From Phytophthora sp. 'mugwort' (lineage: Eukaryota > Oomycota > Peronosporomycetes > Peronosporales > Peronosporaceae), in NCBI GenBank assembly GCA_033558025.1, contig JAUCEF010000016.1, positions 2,356,001 through 2,420,000 of the forward strand: a stretch of DNA of 64,000 bases, written 5' to 3'. A program made the position numbers and the translations under genes. The notes beneath the pieces are model-generated. The model was not told the origin of the DNA, searched no databases, and saw only the letters and a list, made by a program, of their open reading frames with translations. Below are positions 20,151-32,472 of this stretch, in pieces (positions within the stretch are counted from its first letter, which is position 1; each line of letters starts with the position of its first letter).

Positions 20151-22079
20151 TACATGGGCATCCAGGCCAGCAAAATATGTGTTAAAAGTAGCGTCAGCAG
20201 TATGTTTAGCAAAGAAAACAACTATCTCGAGCTTCAGGCTATTCTGGAAACACGTTCGGCTGTGCTTGGAGGCTAACGGTCTCTCCCGCTTACACGACCA
20301 CGCCCTGTGGGCTCCCCACGCGAGGCTTCCGGGACCGGACGCTTACGTTGTGAAATTGTTAATGATTTTTTTGTGGTTGTGCTGAGCTGTCAGCAAGCAC
20401 ATAAGCGGCAACGGTACGAAATTACTTTGCGCTTATTGGCTCCTCACAAGTGTCAGTAAAACGACTCCATCTGCAACCACATACTGAATACGGTATACCC
20501 GTTGCGGCAGACGCTTTCGTGCATACAGGCATAGCTCGAGGTAATCAGATTGATCTGCATCTGAGGATGATGTTCAAGTATTGGCTCCACTGTATTCATT
20601 TTGCATTAACCAACTATTACATATCGTGTTGTATATTTGGCAAGAAGTCCGTTGGTCCTCTTAGCAGGTGTATCCAGGGATATGCCGCTGCTCTAAGATC
20701 GTAACTACTTTACCGGAACGTCTACACGACACACTTGACGGGTGAATCTTGATTATGGCGGTATTCGTAGGTACGACACAAGCTGCGGACGGCCTCGAGT
20801 GCGATGCAGCCAGCGATCTCTGCCGCAGTACTGTAAACTAGCGCTGCGATATGCAACTGCTGGTTGGTGCTGGTGCATACTGGCTTGCTGTTACTAGGCA
20901 AATTGAATCGCTATCGCTAGTACTGCGTTGTTTGCAGAAGGTCCGACAACGCGAAAGGTGCCAGCTTGGATTCACGATCAATGTGGCCCGATGCACTAAG
21001 CAAAAAACTTGGTCATAATAACCCGTCACACCCACTTTGTCGTGTAGTATAGGAGAGCACAGTGCAGCCACGACGCGGAGCATCCAACTAACAGCTTGGC
21101 GGATGGCTAACCGAGAACCAGAACAATTTCTTCGTCTGACGATCTCTCTTTCCTCAGTTCAAAAAGAATTGCATTTCAAGAGCGCGGGTTGATAGAGGAC
21201 ATCGTCGTATCTGCCGAGGTGATGGTATACCAAACAAAATGGGATATCCTCGTATGTCGTATGTCGTCGTGGAGCGTTTCCTGAACTTGTTCGTTAATTA
21301 ATCCTTGCTCAACAGATACCGCGTGAAAAATTCTGCTAAGTTCGTGGCGCTCTCGGGAATACTCGAGAATGCAAGACTTGATGGATCGACGTCTTCGACG
21401 TTTCGAGATACTGGCCATCCTCGTGAAGTAAGTGTTGCAGTGACCCCGCGGGTGCCCCCACAAGTACAAACGGCAGTAGACTTCCAAACACCTCTCTGCC
21501 CGGATCGCGATGCGGCAATTGAGAATGCAAACGTACAACCTTGATATCCGTAGAAAATGCCCTTATTTCTGACCCAATTCACATCTCGCCCAGATTGATT
21601 GAGATGATAGCTTTGGTACACGTATCAAATGTGGGCATTTCGCTAGCAGAAGGTACGCGGACTGCTGACGTTCTAAAGCCAGCATTGCCAGACATTCCTG
21701 TGCCCATCTCTTCCAATTCATGTGTGGAGGCAACACTGGTGTCTCCAAGCACGCTAAGGGTCTGGTCGCCAGAACCATAGTATCCTCCCACCGTCGTTGC
21801 CACTGTAAGCAGAAAAGTGCGACTAATGTGGTTGTCGTGTCCAGAGCATGTTAGGTCCTTGAATCATGTTTGCGCATAAGTATTCGCCGTAACTCATACT
21901 GGTGCCAATGTAAATTTCGAATGTATGGAGCTGCACAAATGTTTTCCTCGGTGTTAACTAGCCAGCCTTCGTTAGTACTCGATGAGCTCGGCGCATCGAC
22001 AACTTGACGGTGTCCCGGTATAGTCGAGGCGCTTTCGCTTTCTCCAACTTGTCAAGTACGAGCAAATTTAGCGAGGGTT
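20151..22079. other. Transposon-relic sequence, partly MULE-like
   Basis: Frames at 21176-21538 and 21298-21621 (minus) overlap. One reads YCRLYLWGHPRGHCNTYFTR, which vaguely resembles the Cys/His-rich N-terminal region of oomycete MULE transposases. The remainder (20151-21175, 21622-22079) shows no recognisable gene. Confidence 0.3.
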
Positions 22080-22990
22080 CAGCCCAGTTTCGGCAATAAC
22101 GTAATGTTTTGCTAGTCCCCGCACGGTTGCCATGGCTTCTGCGTCAATATGCACTTCCAAAATGTGCAACACTCGCACACGAGCCTCTCCACGGTGGCAA
22201 ATTACTGCCACGGCTTCGATATTTAGCATCCACATTGCTGTTCGCTTGATCTCCTGATTCGGGCTGCGATAGATACCGATGGCGAGGGTACGTCACACCT
22301 CACATCTTCATCCAGTGTAATCAGACTTCGTAAGGAGCACGCATATTTCAGCCGCCTTACGCAGGACGTGTCGTTCCACGCTAGCATAAAACATCACAAG
22401 GATTGTTTGTCGAATAGCTTGATGGCGAGTGATAGATCTGCCACCTCTAGAAGCGACTTTCAATTCACTGCTCTTCAAAGTAATCAGCAAAACTTTTAAG
22501 ACACGGCTCCGATCTTCACTCTGAAAGGACACGATCCTGACCGTACAATATTCAGTATAGCTTGTTGTGAAATGCATATCCATAATCCCAGCAAATACGG
22601 CTACGCCAGGTCTTGTTTCAAGATGTCTATTCACTTGTCCACATTGTAGAGGACATGAAAAACAAATTAAGTATTTGCTTCCGTTAAACACAGCCACGCC
22701 TCTCATTGCGTTTAGCTTTGCAGCCTCAGCGTCGCCCATAATAGCATCAACTCGAAGAGAAACCTTAAATATGCCGGTTGATAAGCTTCCAAAAGACAGC
22801 TCGTACCACGGTGGGTCCTTGTACTTACTATCAACATAGCGGCGACATGGTAGGTCCGTGCACGATCCGTAAATCCACAAGTTATCACAGGGTAGCTTAG
22901 ATCGCTAAGCTTGAAACGTCGCATCGGTGTGAAAGAGTCCGAAATAGCCATCACTCCAGAGCTGGTCCACTTTGTATCTGGAATTTTCAA
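22080..22990 (-). mobile_element. Mutator-like (MULE) transposase relic
   Basis: The minus strand from 22990 reads a block with KLSDLSYPVITCGFTDRART and YHVAAMLIVS, resembling the G-V-TD..RKFFPVAYM catalytic region of MULE transposases. After a frame change it reads IMGDAEAAKLNAMRGVAVF, the VMGDADxAQxNA motif with the second catalytic Asp. Next come KYLICFSCPLQC and GIMDMHFTTSYTE, as in CFFHVM...DMHFAxSxTE. The 190-codon frame at 22308-22880 covers the middle. Frame changes on both sides and later stops make it a relic. No terminal repeats were found. Confidence 0.6.
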
Positions 22991-25054
22991 AACGAACTAA
23001 CCATCTACTGAGTGTACAAGTATGCAGTGAAGTCAATATGTCTAGTATCGTATTGTCACTTTATTTACACCCGGTTTCATTCCGAAAAACGATTACTCCA
23101 ACTGAGAGCGTAGTACATATTTACAATTTTACAATAGTAGAGCTTTTTTTGCGCCACGGATTTGGGAGGACGGTGTAGAAAGAGGTTGAGGCTTCGCGTG
23201 TGAGCGACGGCATTCGTATCTATGGCAACACGAAAGGTTAGTCGTGCTCTGCTTTTTGTGTTTGCAAAATGCGCCTAATTCGTATTGTTTGTGATATTTA
23301 GGCTGGTTGAAATCTATTGTATGTTCTGATTTTTCCGATACAACTTCACTGGTCGGTCTAACATGCAGACGTCCATATTTCTGCTGTTGGGCGACTTCTC
23401 TGGGAATTTTTTTTAGCTAAGTCGTCCAGTGCGCTCGCGAGCAGAACGTACTGCGAATGAAGGTGCCACCCGGGGCTACGTCGGTCTGCCACCCCGCTGA
23501 TGCAAAGTGGAACGGACCACTTAAATCTCTCCTGCGCGCACAATGAGTTGCATATTTACGGGATTAGTTTTGCATCGAGATCCGGGTGCGGCATTCAAGG
23601 TCGAAGAACCGCCCTTGTGTGATTTGCCTGCTCCGTGGAGACAGATTCTCACCACAGTTATCACAGCTAGATATCGTAAGCGCCACCTTGCTCTACCCTC
23701 AGAACTCACGATGGATGATGTCATTTAGCCTTAGCTCGTCGACAATAGTGTTGGCAGATCAGTGTGGAGAGAGATTCCGACCGAGAAGACTTTTTATTGA
23801 CAAGGTCGTTGTTTAATGCTGCACAAATAAAGTCATATCTTGTCGTAGTGCAGTTAGTTGCGTGTTAGATGGAGTGGAATGCCCAAATTTCAATATTGCT
23901 GGTTTTCGTTTTCGAAGCTGATCAGCTTACACCGGTGCCCTCATAACACATGGCGCTGATAGCTCGTGCTGCTGATACTTTGCATCGTATTTGCCTGTAG
24001 CCTGGCACAAGATATTGGCGATGATAAGTTACATTTTATAGGCGGGACTTCGTTAGTGCCACTGTCGCTTCTGCATACAAACGGCTTTTTATGAGTGTGT
24101 ACAGCTGCGCTACAGGTCTGGAGTGCCGCCCCAAGTTTTATAAGAAAGCCCTGTAACTAGGCCTGATTGCACTTAGTTGAACCAACTTCTCGCGCAGTGG
24201 TGTTTTAAAGTCCAGCATTCTGGATTCCGTAAATAGTCGAGTTGAGTTTCATCTGATGTATTTACGCCCAGAGCTTTAAACACAATTTTCTGTCTGCCTC
24301 GTTAAATCTACAACTAGCAAGTACTCCTCGGCTCCTCAACAATTACCCCTGCAAGTTTATAGTTGAGTCGTTGTTACGAAGCCATCGGTTCACACTATTA
24401 AACTAATGTGAAAACTCGTCGATCACAACTCTTTGATCACCGTGCTCAAACGAAACGGATGTTCTACTTTAGTTGGTCGTGTGCGGTTATTGTGGAAGGC
24501 GTCACTGTAGCACTAACTAATACTCCGCGTAAAATAGAGTGAAATTTAGCGAATGGAAATAGTCAGTCAAATATTGTATGCACATATTATTTATTCACAA
24601 TAATCTGACACTGGTACACAATAACCGGACCGTTCAAAGTAACCTGACACCGGGACCGGTTCACATTAAGCATACACGGGACGGTTCGCGTCTACCGATT
24701 GAAGTACGGTGAGTCAGAGACAACGGAACAATGAGCAAAGAGATCACGGTGGAAGCGACATCCGAAATGGAAGACGAAGGACCCCAACCCTTCTAATTTG
24801 GCAGAATAAATACTATAAATATCATCCAGGGGTCACGCATCTCACGCTCTCTGAAACATTTAACCCGAACAAAAAGGGGTTGGCGCCAGCTACTTCATCT
24901 CCCGGAAGCGACGACATATAATTTCGTTATTAAAAATATCAATCCGTACAGAGGACACGGCGGTAGGCGACTCTGTGAGCGCTGGCGAGGGCGACGCGGA
25001 TGTTATGGAGGTTGACATACAGACGATGGAGATCATTGTCGAGATTTCGGAGGA

Positions 25055-25186
25055 GGGGGGGGGGGGGGCACGATACAGGCCACGACTGAAACAGTGGAGG
25101 TTGTAGCAGAGGTTTCGAAAGATCCAATGACGGATAGTGTGGCATCGGCATGGTAGAGGCTACGCCGGGGGGGGGGGGGGGGGGGG
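25055..25186. repeat. Two long poly-G tracts (14 and 20 G)
   Basis: Runs of G at 25055-25068 and 25167-25186, separated by about 100 bp. Both are followed by CACG. They are in a plus frame coding for acidic/glycine segments, so slippage would shift that frame. Such tracts can form G-quadruplexes and are prone to assembly errors. Confidence 0.8.
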
Positions 25187-26191
25187 CACGTTCGCACCAG
25201 TAGGAGGGGAAACGGTGCAAACCACAGAAGCGTATTTAATAATGTCTACAATGAATCTAGACGCGCCAGAAGCTGACGACACATGGGGAACGGCATGGAG
25301 GGTGATACAACAACATGTATGGGGGATACTACGCTGGAGAACGTCGACTAATGATGTGCCAGCCGAGAAACTAGTTGAAATGTCGGCGAGGCGTGCAAAA
25401 CAAAACCCATCTCGCTGAATATTAGGCTCGCGAAAAAGCCCACTTACTTTGCAGCAACTTGTTCCAGTGGGTTCGGGTGTATACGCTTTCGCAGAAGCCC
25501 CAGATAATGGCTTACCCGCTGAAATATAGATGCTGGCACCAAACGCGATAACACCGTCCGATCGAGTGAGGTGTGTTCATCCAAGGCCGGTAATTAAGCG
25601 CTGCGCTGCCAAGTAACTGCGCTGCAAGATAGAGGAAAGGTCTAGCTGAAATGAATGTCGTGCTGAAGACTAGCGACGTGGGAATCATCACAGCACTTTC
25701 GATTGCAACAATGAAGAGCTGGTACAGGACGATACCTGGTAAAGGCTTTTGAGATTTTGAATAGGCCATGGAATTTATTGTAAGCATCGAGTTTGATTTG
25801 CCGCTGAGCAAGAACTTCGTGTCTTGAGGGACAACCGGCTTGAGGAACCTCTGAAGGCTTTACCGATATTCGCGGATCGGGTAGTGTATCATGCTGAATC
25901 GTTGCGTTATTACCGTCGCTTACATGAATGTGTTCGATTTTGCGCGATGAAGTCTTTGGCCAGGGAGAAGCACTCTTACTGATACCACGCTAAACTTCCT
26001 GCTCAGGAACTGATTTGTAGACCGATCAGACGCGGTATTGTTTGATGCAACGACGCTCACTTTTGTTACCGAAGGAAAAATCGCTGTCGGCGAGGAGATT
26101 CTCAGGGACGTGTTCTTTGGCTTATCGACGGGAAATGGTGCTGGTGCGACGGTGTCGCAATATGATGATAAGAATTGTCTGTGCATCCTAT

Positions 26192-26220
26192 CCACCCCCT
26201 CTAAGGGTCAGAGGGGGTGG
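26192..26220. repeat. Perfect 11-bp inverted repeat (hairpin)
   Basis: CCACCCCCTCT at 26192-26202 and AGAGGGGGTGG at 26210-26220, separated by 7 bases. The stem is GC-rich. No poly-T follows and no gene is adjacent, so there is no reason to call it a terminator. Confidence 0.75.
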
Positions 26221-28116
26221 GATTTACGATTCAATGTGCTCTAGTTTTGCTAAAAGTGTCAAGAAGGTTGCACAGACAATTCTGCCACTGCTTTTGCCGC
26301 CGCCCCAAAAGATAAGATGCACTAACACATTACACCGTATGAGTCTGGCAGGTAGACTCCTACAACAGTGATGTATTCGTGCTGGTAGCATTCGAGATGG
26401 TGTGCGGCTCCTGATCGCCGGGAAAGTTAAGGCGAAGGCTTTAAGGTACCTACATGTATCTAACAACGTGCTTCTAAACGCACTTCGCGCATCCTGAAAT
26501 ACACAAATGTTAGCCCTATTATCGCGCGCACGTAGCTATGCCTTTAACTCCAGAGCTCAGTTTCAATTACACAGCAGACACTACCACAAGTTCGTCGATC
26601 CTAGCGAGGTCTGTGCGGCTTCGATAGAGCGTGGACAAGCAAGTCAATATGCATCGCGTATCAGTAAAACCAAGTGTAGCTTCGCACCCGTAAATTTGCT
26701 TCGATCCTAAGTGGTCAACTCCGCCTCACCTCGGATACTGCCGCGAGCTCGCCAACTGTGGTCTATTACGGTTATACGCACGTGAATAAGGTACCGCACT
26801 AATTCTGCGCAGCATAGCGCAATTGTTTGGTTGGCGCCAAATTGTTGTCTACTTGCAGCTTTTACGAGCATCCGGGGCCCAATCGGTGTAGTACACGAAT
26901 GCGTTGGTAAGCGTCGACACAGTCCAAGCTCCAGCAAGTGCTACAAACCGCTTTATCTCCCAATACAATCCAAAGCAAGGTTAGGCCGTACGGCTCGGAT
27001 GGTAATCGCAGCTACATGATAGGTAAGTAGCCACTCACGCATTCGACGTCCCCCGATATCTTCGTATGGTCGTCTGGGTTCGTCGTTCCATGTTGTTTCC
27101 GTTCTCCGTAAGACCGACTAGCTAGACGTAGCTTAGCAAGTTTGTCCCCGCTTTAATCGGATCCATTCTGCAATTTACAGGCTCCTGCTTAAGCGAGCAC
27201 TACTGTGTCGGCTAACACACCTCGACTTTAATGTGTAAGAAATCTCTGCCCGCGGAGAACTTGGCTGAGCGGGTTGATTTTCTACATGCAAGACGAAAGC
27301 ATGCGCCTAACGACGACCCACTCTGTTCGAGCAGTCAGCTGTAGTTTATACATCGCACGAATCGTGCGTGGCTGGCCGTAAGAATGTCATGCCAACCAAC
27401 GCCAGGAAGGTCCGAGTGGGCATTTATTCATTTCACGCTCTATTGTTTGCTGCCTGCAGTATGTCTGTATACTTACAGTATACCCGCGGTGGCGCTGTGG
27501 GGTGCATTGCGGCTATCACGAACCGATCGCCGACACCTACAGAGAACTTGACAATAGCCGTGGTTGTCGATTTCAATGTGTGCGGGATAAATTGGTGCCT
27601 CAGCAGCAATGCAACTAGGACCACGCGAAGACAGACATAGGGAATGTACTGATGTTAATTGCCCGAACAGAGCTGTTAGGCTGCACTTGCAGCTCATGTC
27701 CAGACACAAGGACACCGGCTTACTGCATCGCCTCGGGTACGCCCGCCGAGTCAGATATGCAAGCCACCGATGCTTGATGAGCGTCCAATGCATTGAATAT
27801 ACTTTTATCGTAGCGCATTTCCACGTTATTAGTGTATAGTTGCGTACCGAACAGTACACCAGATTCAGAAGCAATATTCCGATTTTGATAACCGGTATCA
27901 ATACCCATCCAAGCGTCACAATGAAAAAAGCGTGCCCTCCACTATTAGCATCTATAGTAGTCTACGCGTCTCCTATATCATCGTCTGAATCAACCTCGCC
28001 AACACCAGCATCGATGACACAATGCTTAGCGAGGCCCTTAAATAAAATCAGCAGCTGCTACGTCAGCACCGTCGAGAAGTGCCAAAAGCCTTGTGATACC
28101 GACTTCCAATAATCGT

Positions 28117-29230
28117 CTATCTGGCCGCCCCAATCCAAACGAACTCACGCCACCACCTTGATTCTGTCTGGAACGGTACGCTTGAACTTAGCGCCATTAG
28201 CATGAGCACGGAGCTGCTTGCGGAAAAAAACTCGACCCAGCAACCACGCATTTGCGCCTTGAGCGGAAAGATCCAGACAACATCAGCTGACTGACTCACA
28301 TAAGTTGCACTCTTTGGCACTTTCATGAGCACCACTTCAGACATTTTGCATATGAGACGACTTCTTCAGTCCAGAGACCGAAGAAGCCACCCCAAAGCAA
28401 TATAGCGAGGACACGCATACCCGATTCATGCAGCGAAGCGACATCTTAGGAACTTAGTTGAGAGGATGCCATTCCACCAACCTAAACCATTAAATGTAGA
28501 ATTAGAACTGAGCGACTCTTAATCAAAACCACATTTAGTGTGTATTCCAAGTTGACGTAGATTTTTAGCCATTGGTCGAGGTGGGCCACTTTCACTTCCT
28601 CCTATACCGTATTTCCAAAACCGCAGCGAAGGCGCGTTTTTTTTATCAGATATCGCAGAAAGTTTTTTTTAAGTTTGGTATTAAGGACAACAAGCGGGCG
28701 GTACTTCTCTCCGTCCAAGTCACCCAGTAACATCATGCCAACCTCTCCTTCATTTTGCCTGCGCATCGCACCCAAACTGTCTTGCGCCCTTCACGTTGAT
28801 TATCCTCGCTGATAGAAAAAGACAGCGGAAAGGGCGCAAAATTAGCCCCTATACAAAACTTCATACAAATTGTAGTCGAAGTACTAGTACTCGCCCGTTT
28901 GGTCCGCGTTATATACCTTTTTCACACCAAAGGTCAAGCATCGTTGCTCGCACCTTGACGGCGAAGGCGGCGGCAATGCCGTCGAGGTCTATAGGTGTAT
29001 TCCGTCTAGTTAGAGCTCTTGTCATGATCGACAGCCTGTGTCGCGCTTTGGAAAGCGCGCTCCCATCGCCACGACACATCGAACCCGTCCACACTGTACT
29101 CGGTGGTCCTATCCTTTGCTTCTAGCACTAACATATTAGCGGACATAGGAACACCTGCTTTACGAAGATCATTAACCCACCTAACTAGGTCATTTTCTCC
29201 TGTTTGAGGCAGCTTTTACCTATCCCTGTC
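28117..29230 (-). mobile_element. Pogo/Tigger-like transposase relic abutting the copia element
   Basis: Minus-strand order: the DNA-binding part near 29190-29000 (DLVRWVNDLRKAGVPMSANM, then VDGFDVSWRWERAF); a stretch near 28990-28790 where the first catalytic Asp block is expected but hard to read; and the third-Asp region near 28330-28230 (VLMKVPKSATYVSQSADV, then PLKAQMRGCWVEF). That is the order of a DDE_1 transposase. Many stops and frame changes show decay. Its 5' part ends abruptly where the 5' LTR starts (29233), which suggests the copia element inserted into it. No clear remainder was seen beyond 34600. Confidence 0.6.
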
Positions 29231-29232
29231 AT

Positions 29233-29603
29233 TAGCAGAAACGCTGCATCCGGAGATGGTAACACTGAAAGTGTTGGAGTGTTGAAGTAAGTATTTCGAT
29301 CAAGCTGGAGCCAGGACGGACGTGAGACAAGACGATCTGCGCACCGTTAGTTGAGGTGTGTATGACAAAAGGGGGGTTTACTGTTGAAGGTGCTGGATAG
29401 TCATGTCCAACGGGTTTACCTCCTCGTGTATGACACGTTGGCATGTGGGAACATGCGCTAGAAGAAACTAAGATATGAATTCACTTTTGCTTTTGATCTG
29501 GTACGCTAAGAAGACCAACAAGCTGCTCTATTGATTTTCTGTTATCCAGGCTACACACGTGACCTGCGCGAGTGCAAGCGAGATATTATGCGAGCTTCTG
29601 CTA
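29233..29603 (+). repeat. 5' LTR of the copia element
   Basis: Begins TAGCAGAA and ends TTCTGCTA, a perfect 8-bp inverted terminal repeat. It is followed directly by GGTTATGAGCCC, a candidate primer-binding site resembling the methionine-tRNA-type site used by many copia elements (weak). Confidence 0.88.
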
Positions 29604-30935
29604 GGTTATGAGCCCAAGTGGAGCTCGGATACAGAACTAAGATGAATGGTGATGCAAGCCAAGTACCGTTGAGCCAAGGAGTCCAAAATATGAGTCAGAG
29701 TATATCAAGGTGCAGGCACAATTACACCCGGGCAGAGTACGACGGCTCAGACTCCTATGAGAGGGTCTGGAGGCCTACCGGCTACAGCATCGACGGGAAT
29801 AGTTGCACAATCTGTTGTGTTGGCAGCAGGTGTGCCTGGGAGTCAGCCTGTCTTGCAGCAACCTGCAAATCCCGTGATGCGAGTCTCGAAGCCACTTGGC
29901 AGCAGCAAACCGCCCAAGTTTGACGATACCTTCGAAGTATACCAGATGCGACTTAAGTTGTATTGGAGCAGAGGGATTCGTGGGGTGTAGTAACTGGGGA
30001 AGAAGTGCGAAATGATACAGATCCAATACTGCAGCGCCATTTTTGAGGATCACAATCGTCTTGCAATGGAGACTATTATACGAGGTTGAAAGGTGCAGAT
30101 GCACAGAAAGTGTGCAACTTTGATACAGCAAAGGAGATGTGGGAGACTTTGACTGCTGAGAAGACCCAACGAGACTTCTCTTATGCAGTACACTTGAAAA
30201 TGGATTATATGCACACACTCCTATATGCCGGGGAAGAAGATGGCTGATTGCATACAAGAAATGAATTCGCTTCGGCAGCGTCTGCAACACATGGGACCAA
30301 GTTTCGAAATTAAAGATAGAGAGATTCTCAGTTGCTGTTGATGGGAGTTTGTGCGGTGCATCGAGAATTAGTGACTCAATTTGATTTCTCATATCGGCAA
30401 GGTTTACGCCCTACTTGCAGCAAGTAAAGAATGCGTTGTTGTCTTGCGATGAAATGGAAAAGATGGCCACAGAGTCAGCTGTGACAAGTGTGGTATCTAC
30501 TGACGGCAATTCGGTGGTTATGCAAATGAGTCACCAGCCCTCGGGCCGTTACTCGGACCACGGGTCGCAAACTGGATCGCGTCCAGGCCAGCATACGTCT
30601 ATGTAGATTACTGGTGCTGGTAAAAGACGCGCCATTCGCAGCTGTCATTGGCACAAGTTGGGCCGCATGCGGATGCAGTGGAACTGCTGGCATTACAAGA
30701 ACAAGCAGCGAAAAATCAATTAGCGAAGAGCAACATGAAAGGAAAGGTAAAGCAGAAGAAAGACAAGAGTGGAACTGCTGGAAGTTATGGGCCTCCGCAG
30801 AGCAATATACCGACAACAGGCACGATGGGCTACTGAGGTTTGTAGCTCAATCGAATACCAAACAAAGAGCAGTACCAGTGGAATAGCGGCTCGGAGAGTG
30901 AAGCTTTGTTGGTATGGCTATGAAGGGAGAAAGAC
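29604..30935 (+). pseudogene. Copia gag, broken
   Basis: In rotating plus frames I read a gag-like helical region near 30080-30180 (LKGADAQKVCNFDTAKEMWE and TLTAEKTQRDFSYAVHLKM), typical of the copia UBN2-type gag. A Ser/Gln/Gly-rich tail follows near 30480-30610. A zinc knuckle is not cleanly preserved (SCHWHKLGRM near 30640). Numerous stops occur, so no capsid protein can be made. Confidence 0.65.
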
Positions 30936-30955
30936 ACGGATCCAGCGGAGACGGG

Positions 30956-32264
30956 ATGTTAGACTCAGGCTCCACATCTCATGTGTGCATTGAGCGTGAA
31001 TTATTACAAGCATGAGGAAATCTAAGGCGCAGTTCAAATTGTGGGATGGTGGAATTACGCATGAAAATTTATGCGGGTCTGTAATGATAACTGCCATGGA
31101 TGTGAGTAGCAAAAATGAATTAAATCATGTATAACATGGAATTCTCTCCTTCTGGGCCAGTAAATCTGCTAAGCCTTGGTCTTTTATTAAATGCAGGCTG
31201 GGGATTATCCACAAGTAAACCAGCCGAGTTACCTCATAGAATGTTTTTGCGTCGTGATGAAAAGTGTCTGGAATTTATATTCCATGGACAGCATTACTGG
31301 TTGAACAATGGAAATTTCGGCGAGGATAAAGCTGTGATAATGACGACAATGAATACAGATGCAAGCCTGTTGATGCGCTGGCACGAACAACTTACCCACT
31401 TGAACGAAGCATCGCTGAAGTTTATGATGAGGAATAATGTAGCAAAGGGGATGGATATTCCGGCCGATCAGTTGCACTCAAAACTGAAATGTCTAAGTTG
31501 TATGGCGGCTAAACGAAGGCGTATGACATTCGATTCGGCGACGCTAAAAATAAGCGATATACGGCAAGCTTCGAGCGTTTGACGTCCGATGTATGCGACA
31601 TGGGAAAAATATTCGCCGGGCCTAGGTGCAACTCGTTATTTCCAATTGATTCATGATGAAGGATCACGTTATGTGTGGTGTTACGTATTGAAACACAAGA
31701 ATGAAGCAGCTGGCAACACACTGCGACTGATTGCCGAGTTAATGAATGACCAAAAGAAAATCATGAAGTTCACAAGTGATGGAGGTGGTGAATATGCGAA
31801 TAATGAATTGAGATCGGTTCTGGACAGAAGAGGCATTGTTTTGATTCCCACGCATCCCTATACTCCTGAAGAGAAGACTGTCTCGTTGAAAGATGAATGG
31901 AGTGCTTTTGAACAAGATGCGTGCTATTATGCATGTGGCTAATTTGCCAACCGTTTTATGGCCTGAAGTATTACAATACACAGTGGAGGTATACAACTTG
32001 ACCCCGACAAACAAATTAAAAGGTATCACCCCGACGGAGAAGTTGACAGGTTTAAAACCCGATATTAGCACACTGAAAGTTTGTGGCTGGCTTGGGTATG
32101 CATTCGTACCAAAAGAGAATCGGAAGGACAAGCTATCGGCGAAGGCCGAGCCAGCATTATTCCTGGGGGTTTCGAAGACTGAGCATGGCTACAGACTGCT
32201 GCATCTACGTGCTGGGAAATTAGTGAAACCCCATGATGCCAAAAAAAATTCCGTGAGGATGTGA
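30956..32264 (+). pseudogene. Copia protease and integrase, broken
   Basis: The protease active-site motif MLDSGSTSHVC starts at 30956. The gag-pre-integrase zinc-binding region is the open frame 31127-31582 (MRWHEQLTHLNEASL then KLKCLSCMAAK, an H..H...C..C pattern). The integrase core continues with SDVC near 31586, FTSDGGGEYANNELR near 31770, and the third catalytic Glu region (VERMNGV-like) near 31888, where one base is missing. The C-terminal core (LPTVLWPEVLQYTVEVYN) is read from 31893-32264. At least three lesions separate these parts. Confidence 0.8.
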
Positions 32265-32472
32265 TGGTACAGCGCACTTATATGAATGCGCTGCTGAGTG
32301 GTAGACAACATTATTACCCACAAATTTCATTTATCCCACTTCTAGTTGAGTATGTTGCAGAGCAAGGGATATGGGCTAAAGCTGGTGATTTGGTACGCGA
32401 AACTGTCGAACAAGATTTAAGTGGTGATCTTAAACTGCAAAAAGTGACATCTAAACAACAATACATCCAGAT

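Larger units (their letters stand above)
22991..28116. other. Five kilobases of relic sequence without recognisable genes
   Basis: No frame on either strand gives a domain I can name. Local structure includes an imperfect repeat cluster at about 24593-24700 (CACAATAATCTGACAC, CACAATAACCGGACCG, then GTAACCTGACACCGGGACCG and CACATTAAGC), two poly-G runs (25055-25068, 25167-25186) and a hairpin at 26192-26220. The 93-codon frame crossing the second poly-G run (25137-25418) has no known similarity. The region is probably old, fragmented transposon DNA. Confidence 0.45.

Noticed and set aside
22308..22880. 190-codon minus frame as an intact host gene
   Set aside because: Its middle matches the MULE motif MGDAxxAxxNA, and homology continues outside the frame in other frames, so it is a transposase relic.
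26038..26244. Plus frame reading TEGKIAVGEEILRDVFFGLS as a gene
   Set aside because: Looks coding locally but is short, lacks a partner exon, ends in a hairpin and lies in relic DNA.
30614..30886. 90-codon plus frame inside the copia element as a separate gene
   Set aside because: Overlaps the broken gag tail; no independent support.
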